Below are positions 37,566 to 44,152 of a stretch of DNA of 64,000 nucleotides, piece after piece. How positions within the stretch are numbered: the stretch's first letter is position 1; every line of letters starts with the position of its first letter. The stretch is from the NCBI GenBank assembly GCA_963710735.1, contig CAVQBN010000005.1, positions 62,001 through 126,000 of the forward strand, in the 5' to 3' direction. The translations under genes were made by a program, and so were the position numbers. Source of the stretch: FEN-1297 sp963710735 (GTDB lineage: Bacteria; Bacteroidota; Ignavibacteria; Ignavibacteriales; Ignavibacteriaceae). The notes under the pieces are model-generated. The model saw only the letters and a list, made by a program, of their open reading frames with translations. It was not told where the DNA came from and ran no database searches.

Positions 37566-38024
37566 TCAGGTTACTTTATTAGAAATTGTCTGTATTATTT
37601 TATCAAAATTAGGCAGCAATAACGACCTTTCTTCAAATTTAATAATTGATTGGATATGACTTGTATCAAATATAGCTTGATCATATTTGGGATCAAACAT
37701 GATCTCTTTCAAAATTACAACCTCTTTTATTTCTTCAACAAAAAAAGCAAACTGAACATTATTATATTCTAAAAGTAATAATCTTAAGAATTCAGAACTG
37801 TAATCCATTTTAAGTTGAAATGATTTATGGAAATCAATAACAGGAAAAGTATTATCATTAAAAATTAAGAACTTACCATCATTCGTTTCAATAATTGGAT
37901 CAAGCTTAAATTCTTTTGGATTTATTATAGATTTTAAATGTTTCAGCGCTATACCAATCTCTATACTTCCTATAGAGGCTATAATAATACTTATTGATTG
38001 TTCAATAGATAAATTTTGGGGCAT
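37566..38024 (-). CDS. CheW-like single-domain protein
   Basis: A 152-residue protein whose pattern fits a CheW domain: IIASIGSIEIGIALKHLKSI near the start (strand plus I-x-V-x-E/I segment), FLIFNDNTFPVIDFHKSFQL (the P-V-x-D-L strand) and LLLLEYNNVQFAFFVEEIKEVV (xxG/xxxFGLxVDxVxEVV). No CheA, MCP or CheR gene is in the window. CheW domains couple receptors to kinases; beside a pilus operon a PilI-like role is possible. The assignment is by eye and moderate. Confidence 0.5.
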   Translation of the reverse strand: MPQNLSIEQSISIIIASIGSIEIGIALKHLKSIINPKEFKLDPIIETNDGKFLIFNDNTFPVIDFHKSFQLKMDYSSEFLRLLLLEYNNVQFAFFVEEIKEVVILKEIMFDPKYDQAIFDTSHIQSIIKFEERSLLLPNFDKIIQTISNKVT

Positions 38025-38430
38025 AATTTTTTAAATATTTGCTTTTAGATAACAATTAAAATGCCATTTTATTTTTTTTGAATTAGGAAAGAATTTGAGG
38101 TACTCTCTAAATTTAAATTCCGCTTTCTGAACTGATCGTCAGGAGAATAGTAAATAGAAATTTTTATCCATAAATTTTAGCAGTTATCAAATATGGATAA
38201 AGGGTAAGTAATAATAAATGATTTTCTATAAATTAATAGTTCATCTATTAAATACCTGAAACATCAGAATTAAATAAATATTTTTTTTGGCTACGACTTA
38301 TATAGATAGAATAATATTGAATTAGTAACCTGGATTTTATTTCGGCTGGATAATTAAATAATTAGATATGATCCTTATTAAGTAAACTTCAAAAAGTGAA
38401 TCTATCAGAGGTTATTAACCACTTAACAGA
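38025..38430. other. Intergenic stretch without a gene
   Basis: 406 AT-rich bases, stops in all frames, no RNA gene recognised. Confidence 0.5.
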
Positions 38431-38961
38431 TTAAACTTCATTCAAAACTTGATCTTTAAAGAATCCGTTCTTGTAGGATATATGATTAATAATCTTGCCT
38501 TTTATATCATAGAAACTCCACAGCCCAATCATTTTTCCGTAAGCGTAAACACCTGTAGATTTCAAATTGCCGTTTTCGTAATATGATACCCATCTGCCAT
38601 TAGGGAGATCGTTCATAAAATTACCTTTGCTCTCTAATTTACCGGTATTATAAAAATATTTCCATTCGCCTTCATTTTTATTGTTAATTATATTCCCGAT
38701 TTTTTCAACTTTTCCATTTAGATAATAGGTTTCAAATCGGCCATTTTTTATTCCATTAACAACGGCAAATTTAACTATTACGGAATTGGTGTCAATAATG
38801 GTACCTGTAAAAAGTTCATGACTCCCTCCAGCATAAATCAATCCATCTTTTGCCAGGCGATAGCTCTTATCATATTTATAACCGCATGAAGTCAAAGTAA
38901 AAGAGAACATTAAGATAGTTATAATGAATAAATAATTATACTTGCTAAATAATTTCTTCAT
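38431..38961 (-). CDS. Lipoprotein with MORN/YwqK-type repeats
   Basis: 176 residues. The signal peptide ends in the lipobox TLTSC (Cys 26), then YwqK-like MORN repeats follow. The units are KNGRFETYYLNGKVEKIGNI, NEGEWKYFYNTGKLESKGNF, PNGRWVSYYENGNLKSTGVY and KMIGLWSFYDIKGK. Each is about 22-23 residues with the G-x-W/F-x-x-Y/F-x-x-x-G pattern. Such lipoproteins are common in Bacteroidota. Function is unknown, and the YwqK antitoxin label used for the family should not be read as activity here. It stands alone, 327 bases from the tRNA. Confidence 0.8.
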   Translation of the reverse strand: MKKLFSKYNYLFIITILMFSFTLTSCGYKYDKSYRLAKDGLIYAGGSHELFTGTIIDTNSVIVKFAVVNGIKNGRFETYYLNGKVEKIGNIINNKNEGEWKYFYNTGKLESKGNFMNDLPNGRWVSYYENGNLKSTGVYAYGKMIGLWSFYDIKGKIINHISYKNGFFKDQVLNEV

Positions 38962-39254
38962 TTATAGTTCCCGTCTACATAATAAATGTTTTGATAAAAG
39001 TGCCCCAAAAGTAAGTAATGATTTATATATTTAATGCAACCTGCGTACCATTGAGATAAGTTGTGATTCAGAGTAAAACCGCAGTATTATAATAACTTAT
39101 TTGACAATTTCGGTAGAACTTTCTGTCCCAATAAGTAATTATTGCTCATGTTTAATATTGAAGCAATAATTAGCCTGTTTATATTACTAGTGTTTAGAAA
39201 TAGTCATGTATAAAATGGTTAGCCTGGAATGGTTTTTTGAAATAGAAATTTTAT

Positions 39255-39262
39255 TATCTTTG
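39255..39262 (+). promoter_or_regulatory. Probable -7 box for the tRNA-Arg gene
   Basis: TATCTTTG matches the Bacteroidetes -7 consensus TAnnTTTG exactly, 26 bases before the tRNA 5' end. A TTTG lies 15 bases upstream (39236-39239), a little closer than the usual 17-20. Confidence 0.5.
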
Positions 39263-39288
39263 TAACCATAATTTTATAATAATTTATT

Positions 39289-39376
39289 GCACCTGTAGCT
39301 CAATTGGATAGAGCATCTGACTACGGATCAGAAGGTTTGGGGTTCGAATCCCTACGGTCGAATCCCTACAGGTGCA
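39289..39376 (+). tRNA. tRNA-Arg (ACG) with a 14-base T-arm duplication
   Basis: The acceptor strand GCACCTG (39289-39295) pairs with CAGGTGC (39369-39375). The D-arm GCTC...GAGC is present. The anticodon stem TCTGA/TCAGA (39316-39320/39328-39332) encloses CTACGGA with anticodon ACG (39323-39325). T-stem TGGGG, loop TTCGAAT and CCCTA are complete. Between the T-stem and the 3' acceptor strand, however, 14 bases are inserted. GGTTCGAATCCCTAC (39341-39355) is repeated as GGTCGAATCCCTAC (39356-39369). The gene is thus 88 rather than 74 bases. CCA is not encoded. Removing one repeat gives a perfect tRNA. Whether the present copy folds and is charged is doubtful. Confidence 0.85.
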
Positions 39377-39424
39377 CAATAAGCCTTCTTGTAAGGTTTT
39401 TTTTATTCCCAATTCCAAATTTAT

Positions 39425-39485
39425 ATCAGAAGGTTTGTGGGTTCTTCCGAAGGAACTCCTATGGAGGAATCCCTACAGGTGCACA
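39425..39485 (+). pseudogene. Degenerate second tRNA-Arg 3' half
   Basis: Repeats the 3' half of the tRNA just upstream: ATCAGAAGGTTT (39425-39436 versus 39327-39338) and GAATCCCTACAGGTGCAC at the end. There is no 5' half. Inside the T-loop sits an insert of about 21 bases made of two tiny perfect hairpins, TTCC-GAA-GGAA and CTCC-TAT-GGAG. It is followed by its own terminator. Confidence 0.7.
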
Positions 39486-39486
39486 A

Positions 39487-39524
39487 AAAAAGCTCGAGTA
39501 TATATTATATTCGAGCTTTTTCTT
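39487..39524. terminator. Terminator after the tRNA tail (also serves the opposite strand)
   Basis: Perfect stem AAAAGCTCGA (39487-39496) / TCGAGCTTTT (39511-39520), with T residues after it on the plus strand and, through A residues at 39484-39490, T residues on the minus strand. It lies between the tRNA tail and the convergent FmdE gene. Confidence 0.85.
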
Positions 39525-39568
39525 ATTTTGTCTTAGGTATTTGAAATTTTATAGCAGACTACTTAATA

Positions 39569-40171
39569 TTATTTTGCGGCACAATCAATACAGACATGTT
39601 TACCGTCCTTAATTCTACCATATCCTTCAACTGTCATTTCACCGCATTCATCACAAGCAAAACTATTAAAGCTATCCTTGTGCGGTTCGAGTTTGTAATC
39701 AAATACTTCTGAAATATTTAGTAACATTTCAGCAGGCGCACTCATTACTTTTGTTATCAATGGATCAACAACTTCAGCAGGTACTTTACTTGCCGGGATA
39801 CTTTTTTCTCTGTAATCTTTGAAGAAACTAGACTGTTTATTTTGAAGCATCGCTTCGGCTTTTGGAGTAACTCGTACTGCTTTGCCGGTACTTTTATCAA
39901 CGAGCGTAACAGCCCATTTGCCTTTATTTGTCTTTTTGATGTTCCCTTTTCCGAAAGTTGTTCCCATAATTACCTGAAGACCATCTGCGTAACATGTTGC
40001 ACAATGATTTTCGCCAAGATCAACAAAAGCAAGTATCTGTCCGTCTTTAGCTCTTTCGACACCTAGTTTATTCATTGCCGCTGCACCTACTCGAAGCCCT
40101 AAAGGCATTGCAGGGCATTTGTGCCCATGAAACTTTTGTCCGAATTCTAACCATTCTTGTGGATTAACCAT
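39569..40171 (-). CDS. FmdE-family protein with C-terminal zinc ribbon
   Basis: FmdE domain protein of 200 residues. FGQKFHGHKCPAMPLGLRVG (about 10-29) carries the conserved His and Cys. ENHCATCYADGLQVIMGTTFGKGN has the second Cys cluster, and the C-terminus (FACDECGEMTVEGYGRIKDG ... CIDC) is a four-cysteine zinc ribbon. FmdE was named from methanogen formylmethanofuran dehydrogenase operons; in bacteria without that enzyme the role is unclear, and redox or metal handling is suspected. It is the last gene of tetR-TSUP-porin-fmdE, 17 bases after the porin, so its job is presumably tied to the exported or imported anion. Confidence 0.85.
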   Translation of the reverse strand: MVNPQEWLEFGQKFHGHKCPAMPLGLRVGAAAMNKLGVERAKDGQILAFVDLGENHCATCYADGLQVIMGTTFGKGNIKKTNKGKWAVTLVDKSTGKAVRVTPKAEAMLQNKQSSFFKDYREKSIPASKVPAEVVDPLITKVMSAPAEMLLNISEVFDYKLEPHKDSFNSFACDECGEMTVEGYGRIKDGKHVCIDCAAK

Positions 40172-40188
40172 TTTATTTCTCCTAAGGT

Positions 40189-41187
40189 TTATTTAAAAAA
40201 ATATTGAATTTGTATAGTTGTAAGTGAATTAGTTTTATTTTGTGTGAATTGAAATTTATTATCTATAGAAAATTTTATACTGTTTCCTTTTAACAGGTAA
40301 GAATATCCTATTACGTACCAGGGATTATCTACTGTTAAGGGATTCAAATCATTCAATTGTTCTATTGATAGAGCTATTAAATTTTTTGAAGCGATGATGT
40401 AATCAGCCAATGCGTAATAGCCATGTGCTTTTTGATTGCCGAGATGTGCTTCTATATATTCCGATTGTAATTCTAAATCACCAAGATTTAATTTTTCCTC
40501 AAAGCCAAAGCGGAAATCATTTCCTGTAAATGAATAATTATTTCCGAAGATCTTATTAAACTGAATATTGTGTGCATTGCGGTAAGATAGGTTATAGCCT
40601 AATTCTAATTTTGAATCTGAATTATAAAACAGAAAAACAGTTCCCCGGTTAACATAAAGATAGTTCTTTAGATTTGAAACATTGTTTGCTCCATTTCCGT
40701 TATAGAAACCGATACTAAAAGACCCTGTTTTGTTATTATCTAATTTTAATTGTGCACCAATATCTCTTGCCATTGTCTCAGCTCCAGGAACAAGAGAATT
40801 AACTACACAAGCTCTTTCTACAAGTGGTATTTTATAATCCGGCTGCTTCCTCTCTAAACTAAAATCCGGTACAAACTGTCCGGCAGTTACTTCAAAGTCA
40901 TTAAATTTATAATTAACCAGGACATCCTGAAGTACAAATTGATATTTAACTTGCTGAAGGAAATTGGCCTGCAATTTATAGCTCCAGTTTCCGCTTCCTT
41001 CAGGCAATAAACCGTTTACCCAGAACTTCGCTCTTCTTACTGAAAAATCGGATTGATTCAAATAGTTATCAGAAAATCGATACTGGAGGTAACCATTCCA
41101 CTCAATTTTTTGCTGTGCTTCAGTTCTGATATTAAAACTAATAAACAATGTTATTATTACTATTAGTATATTTTTTATCTTCAACAT
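40189..41187 (-). CDS. Phosphate-selective porin O/P-like outer-membrane protein
   Basis: 332-residue outer-membrane beta-barrel. The signal peptide (ILIVIITLFISFNIRTEAQQ) is followed by WNGYLQYRFSDNYLNQSDFSVRRAKFWVNG, the usual OprP/OprO opening. Then come KLQANFLQ, DFEVTAGQFVPDFSLERKQP, ARDIGAQL and alternating amphipathic strands to a terminal aromatic, IQIQYFFK, with C-terminal Lys after Phe. Selectivity for phosphate cannot be inferred; family members carry various anions. It is 22 bases after the TSUP gene and 17 before fmdE, which suggests that all three handle the same solute. Confidence 0.82.
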   Translation of the reverse strand: MLKIKNILIVIITLFISFNIRTEAQQKIEWNGYLQYRFSDNYLNQSDFSVRRAKFWVNGLLPEGSGNWSYKLQANFLQQVKYQFVLQDVLVNYKFNDFEVTAGQFVPDFSLERKQPDYKIPLVERACVVNSLVPGAETMARDIGAQLKLDNNKTGSFSIGFYNGNGANNVSNLKNYLYVNRGTVFLFYNSDSKLELGYNLSYRNAHNIQFNKIFGNNYSFTGNDFRFGFEEKLNLGDLELQSEYIEAHLGNQKAHGYYALADYIIASKNLIALSIEQLNDLNPLTVDNPWYVIGYSYLLKGNSIKFSIDNKFQFTQNKTNSLTTIQIQYFFK

Positions 41188-41209
41188 TTTAGATCTTTCT
41201 ACCTCTATT

Positions 41210-41959
41210 TTATATTACACCGATGATTATTTTAATTGCGATTACTAATAAAACAACCGCAAATATTTGTTTTACCCTGGTTGACTTTGCTTTTTTAACA
41301 AGGAAATTACTTCCAAAATACGCTCCAATAATTACAGCAATTGCGAGTATTATTGTTAAAGTCCAATTAAAGTGCCCCTGCGCTACATGGCCAAGGAATC
41401 CGGAGAATGAAGAAAATGTTACAGCAAAAGCTGAAGTAGCTGCGGCTTTTTTAGTCTCATATCCCATCCACATTAAGAGAGGAGCCATAATAAATCCTCC
41501 TCCTATCCCAAGAAGTCCGGCCATGAAACCGGCAAACCCTCCTATTATAGCTCCTATAATAGCGCGTTTCTTAAAAGACATAATTTCTTTGGGTTCAGGT
41601 TTTCTTGACATAAGCAGCATTCTGCCTGCTGCGACTAATACTGCTGCGGAGAAAAGTATTAATAAAATATTAACCGGCAGTTTATCTGAAACGAGAGCTC
41701 CTACCGGGGCAAATAAGAAAGCGGAAATCGTCATAGCTAAACCGCCTTTTACATCTACCAGTTTATTCTTAAAGTATGCTATTAATGCAATAACTGTTGT
41801 TAATCCGTTTAAGAGTAAAGCTAAAGGGATTGCAACTTCTTTTACAGGGAAGCCCGCCCATTTAAGAACAGGGACATAAATCAAAGCTCCTCCCAAACCA
41901 AGCATTGAGAATAAGAACGAAGCCGCCATTATTATAATTGATATAATTAAGTATAACAT
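41210..41959 (-). CDS. TSUP (TauE/SafE) family membrane exporter
   Basis: 249-residue inner-membrane protein with about eight helices in two repeats. Each repeat opens with a glycine-rich segment: FLFSMLGLGGALIYVPVLKW (about 15-34) and FAGFMAGLLGIGGGFIMAPL (about 142-161), the TSUP hallmark. TSUP proteins move sulfite, sulfonates, sulfoacetate or related organic acids. The neighbours (porin, FmdE, TetR) do not identify the substrate. The operator region in front has two palindromes. Confidence 0.9.
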   Translation of the reverse strand: MLYLIISIIIMAASFLFSMLGLGGALIYVPVLKWAGFPVKEVAIPLALLLNGLTTVIALIAYFKNKLVDVKGGLAMTISAFLFAPVGALVSDKLPVNILLILFSAAVLVAAGRMLLMSRKPEPKEIMSFKKRAIIGAIIGGFAGFMAGLLGIGGGFIMAPLLMWMGYETKKAAATSAFAVTFSSFSGFLGHVAQGHFNWTLTIILAIAVIIGAYFGSNFLVKKAKSTRVKQIFAVVLLVIAIKIIIGVI

Positions 41960-41972
41960 ATTGTCCTCTATT

Positions 41973-42002
41973 AAGTAATCGTTTACTTACCTACATAGGT
42001 AA
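41973..42002. promoter_or_regulatory. Tandem palindromes between tetR and the TSUP gene
   Basis: Two abutting inverted repeats: AAGTAA-TCGT-TTACTT (41973-41988) and TTACCTA-CA-TAGGTAA (41987-42002). The TTACTTAC core recurs in the tetR upstream region (42629-42640, GTAATCACTTACTTAC). They are likely binding sites for the adjacent TetR-type repressor. Confidence 0.5.
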
Positions 42003-42008
42003 ATTTTT

Positions 42009-42599
42009 TTATTTTTTCAAAGTCTTTAAAATTAACGAATACATTCTTTTACAGAAGTTATCAACATTTAATCCCGTTTTATTTAATACTAATTCAATGT
42101 TAAATGTAATCGGTATTCCCATATAAATTACTGCAAGATCTTCCGGACTAACAGCCTTATCCCATTCTCCCTCAGATATTCCGTCTTTTACAATCTTGAT
42201 AATGAATTGCTTTTGCTCGGATAAGATCTGGTTCAATTTAGCTTTTAGCTCTTTATCGCCAAGATGTGTTGCTTCCGAAAAAAGAAGAATTGTAATTCCT
42301 CTATTCTCCTTCAAATACTTAACATTATAACATAAGTAATTAAATAATTTATCTGCTGCCTTTTCAGGCTTAAGTGTAATATTTCGTAAACTCCCTACCA
42401 AATCATTTTCAACATCATCCATAATACCTTTAATAATATCCCGCTTTGTGGAGAAATGACGGAAAATGGCTCCTTCAGTCAGTCCTATTTTTTTTGCTAA
42501 ATTTCTTGTGGAGATATTATGTAGACCTTCTTCAGCAATAATATCCAGCACCGCCTTCTTTATCTGTTCCTGTCTTATATCTGTTGTTTCTCTATTCAT
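42009..42599 (-). CDS. TetR/AcrR-family transcriptional regulator
   Basis: 196 residues with an N-terminal helix-turn-helix: AVLDIIAEEGLHNISTRNLA then KKIGLTEGAIFRHFSTKRDI, the classical TetR recognition wording, followed by a helical ligand domain with LLFSEATHLGDKELKAKL. It is the first gene of the TSUP-porin-FmdE run (49-base gap holding palindromes), so it probably represses this operon and itself. The upstream stretch 42620-42650 contains repeated CTTACTTAC half-sites. Confidence 0.92.
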   Translation of the reverse strand: MNRETTDIRQEQIKKAVLDIIAEEGLHNISTRNLAKKIGLTEGAIFRHFSTKRDIIKGIMDDVENDLVGSLRNITLKPEKAADKLFNYLCYNVKYLKENRGITILLFSEATHLGDKELKAKLNQILSEQKQFIIKIVKDGISEGEWDKAVSPEDLAVIYMGIPITFNIELVLNKTGLNVDNFCKRMYSLILKTLKK

Positions 42600-42746
42600 T
42601 TTATTTTTATTTAAATAATGTTGTAATCACTTACTTACTAACATAATACTTGTTTTTTGTTTTGTCAAGAGAAAAATAGGCTGGGCTAATCAAACAATAG
42701 CCTTGTGTGTCTAATATAACATGATTCAAGAAAGGATTTTTCACCA

Positions 42747-42782
42747 TTGACAAATAAAATTATTATATCGTATATTTACGAT
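42747..42782 (+). promoter_or_regulatory. arsR1 promoter and ArsR operator
   Basis: TTGACA (42747-42752) and TATATTTA (42771-42778) match the Bacteroidetes -33/-7 layout, with 21 bases between the TTG and the -7 box. A perfect inverted repeat ATCGTA-TATT-TACGAT (42767-42782) overlaps the -7 box, the expected position for an ArsR-type repressor. Transcription would then start near 42785. Confidence 0.6.
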
Positions 42783-42804
42783 GAACGATAAAAGAGACAA
42801 GATT

Positions 42805-43122
42805 ATGGCATTCTCAAAGAAACAGGAATTCACTAAAGAAGATATTTGGCTGGCTGATATATCGAAAGCACTTTCCCACCCTGCCAGGATAAGAATCCTA
42901 AAAATATTAACATCAATGGATTCTTGTATGGTAGGAAATATTGTGGACCAGATTCCGCTTTCGCAGTCTACAGTATCGCAGCATCTTAAGGAATTAAAAC
43001 GTGTAGGCTTGATTGACGGCGAGATTGATGGACCAAAAGTCTGTTATTGCATAAACAGTAAAACGCTTATCAAGGCAAAGAAAGAAATGGATAAGCTGTA
43101 CTCAGTAATTTGTAATTGTTAA
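42805..43122 (+). CDS. ArsR-family metalloregulator (first)
   Basis: Winged-helix repressor of the ArsR/SmtB family. The core is ISKALSHPARIRILKILTSM, then VDQIPLSQSTVSQHLKELKR (recognition helix) and GLIDGEIDGPKVCYCINSKT with a Cys pair in the wing, ending in CNC. This Cys set fits binding of a thiophilic metalloid such as As(III). An ATG at 42781 would extend the protein by eight residues but lies inside the operator and before the predicted transcription start, so I choose 42805. It is 21 bases before arsM, which it probably controls. Confidence 0.88.
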   Translation: MAFSKKQEFTKEDIWLADISKALSHPARIRILKILTSMDSCMVGNIVDQIPLSQSTVSQHLKELKRVGLIDGEIDGPKVCYCINSKTLIKAKKEMDKLYSVICNC

Positions 43123-43143
43123 CATTAAATGAAAGGATAAGTA

Positions 43144-43950
43144 ATGAACACACCTGAAGAAATAAAATTAGTTGTTAAGAATAAATATGCCGAGATAGCG
43201 AAAAGCTCAGCAGATGATAGCTGCTGCGGACCAACCAGCTGCTGTACCCCCGATAAAAATGATTATACGGTTTTCCAGGATGACTATACAAACCTTAAAG
43301 GGTATGTCTCAGACGCTGATCTCGGTCTCGGCTGTGGATTGCCGACCGAATATGCAAGTATAAAGAAAGGTGATACTGTTGTTGACCTTGGTTCAGGGGC
43401 GGGCAATGATGTTTTTATAGCTCGCGCAATTGTTGGAGATAAAGGCAAAGTTACAGGGATAGATATGACTGAAGAAATGATCGCTAAAGCTGAAAAGAAT
43501 AAAAGCAAATTGGGTTTTTCAAATGTAGAGTTCAAGCTTGGCGATATTGAGGATATGCCCCTTGAAAATAATTATGCAGATGTTGTTGTCAGTAATTGTG
43601 TTTTAAATTTAGTGCCTGATAAAAAGAAAGCATTCTCAGAAATATACCGCATATTAAAACCTGCTGCACACTTTTGTGTTTCGGATGTTGTAATTCAGGG
43701 TGAAATGACTGAAGAATTAAAGAAATCAGCGGAACTGTATGCCGGTTGTGTATCCGGTGCTTTGGACCAGAATGAATATTTGGATACTATTAGAGAAGCA
43801 GGGTTCACTAATATTGAGATTAAAAAGACTAAGCAGATTGATCTGCCGGAAGACCTATTAAAGGAATATTTATCAGATCAAGGATTAAAAGAATACAAGG
43901 AAAATCTAAGAGGAATTTTCAGCATTACTGTGGTTGGCTATAAAAAATAA
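43144..43950 (+). CDS. arsM: Arsenite S-adenosylmethionine methyltransferase
   Basis: Methylates As(III) to volatile or less bound species. The 268-residue protein has an N-terminal Cys-rich patch (SCCGPTSCCTP, 27-37) and LGLGCGLPTEYA with the first catalytic Cys. The SAM-binding motif is VVDLGSGAGNDVFIA, and SNCVLNLVPDK and YAGCVSGALDQNEY carry the other two arsenic-binding Cys. All three family cysteines are present. It is directly behind arsR1 with AAGGATA upstream of the ATG. A terminator follows. The efflux part of the arsenic set is 5 kb downstream. Confidence 0.94.
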   Translation: MNTPEEIKLVVKNKYAEIAKSSADDSCCGPTSCCTPDKNDYTVFQDDYTNLKGYVSDADLGLGCGLPTEYASIKKGDTVVDLGSGAGNDVFIARAIVGDKGKVTGIDMTEEMIAKAEKNKSKLGFSNVEFKLGDIEDMPLENNYADVVVSNCVLNLVPDKKKAFSEIYRILKPAAHFCVSDVVIQGEMTEELKKSAELYAGCVSGALDQNEYLDTIREAGFTNIEIKKTKQIDLPEDLLKEYLSDQGLKEYKENLRGIFSITVVGYKK

Positions 43951-44010
43951 TTTATATAGAATGTTATGATGCAGAAGAAATAATGTGAAATTAGAATTCA
44001 GTTAATTGGA

Positions 44011-44038
44011 GAGTCTTCTAAGGAAGGCTCTTTTTTTA
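44011..44038 (+). terminator. Terminator after arsM
   Basis: Stem GAGTCTTC (44011-44018) / GAAGGCTC (44023-44030) with one G-T pair and a 4-base loop, followed by seven T. Confidence 0.85.
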
Positions 44039-44152
44039 TTCAATTGAGAATTTTTTTTATCTTTAATTTGCAAAAATGGTAGCATTAACTTGATATTCAT
44101 GCCGAATAGTTTTTAGTTAAAGTATCTCAAATAACAAATTATTTAAAAGGGC

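Noticed and set aside
39289..39490. Genomic island inserted at the tRNA-Arg
   Set aside because: The two tRNA tails are only about 50 bases apart and no integrase or phage gene lies nearby in the window. Only a scar is supported, not an element.
41223..41879. A 218-codon open frame on the plus strand opposite the TSUP gene
   Set aside because: The minus-strand TSUP protein has both family glycine motifs, a proper start and operon spacing. The plus-strand frame has no ribosome site and no recognisable domain; it is an antisense shadow.
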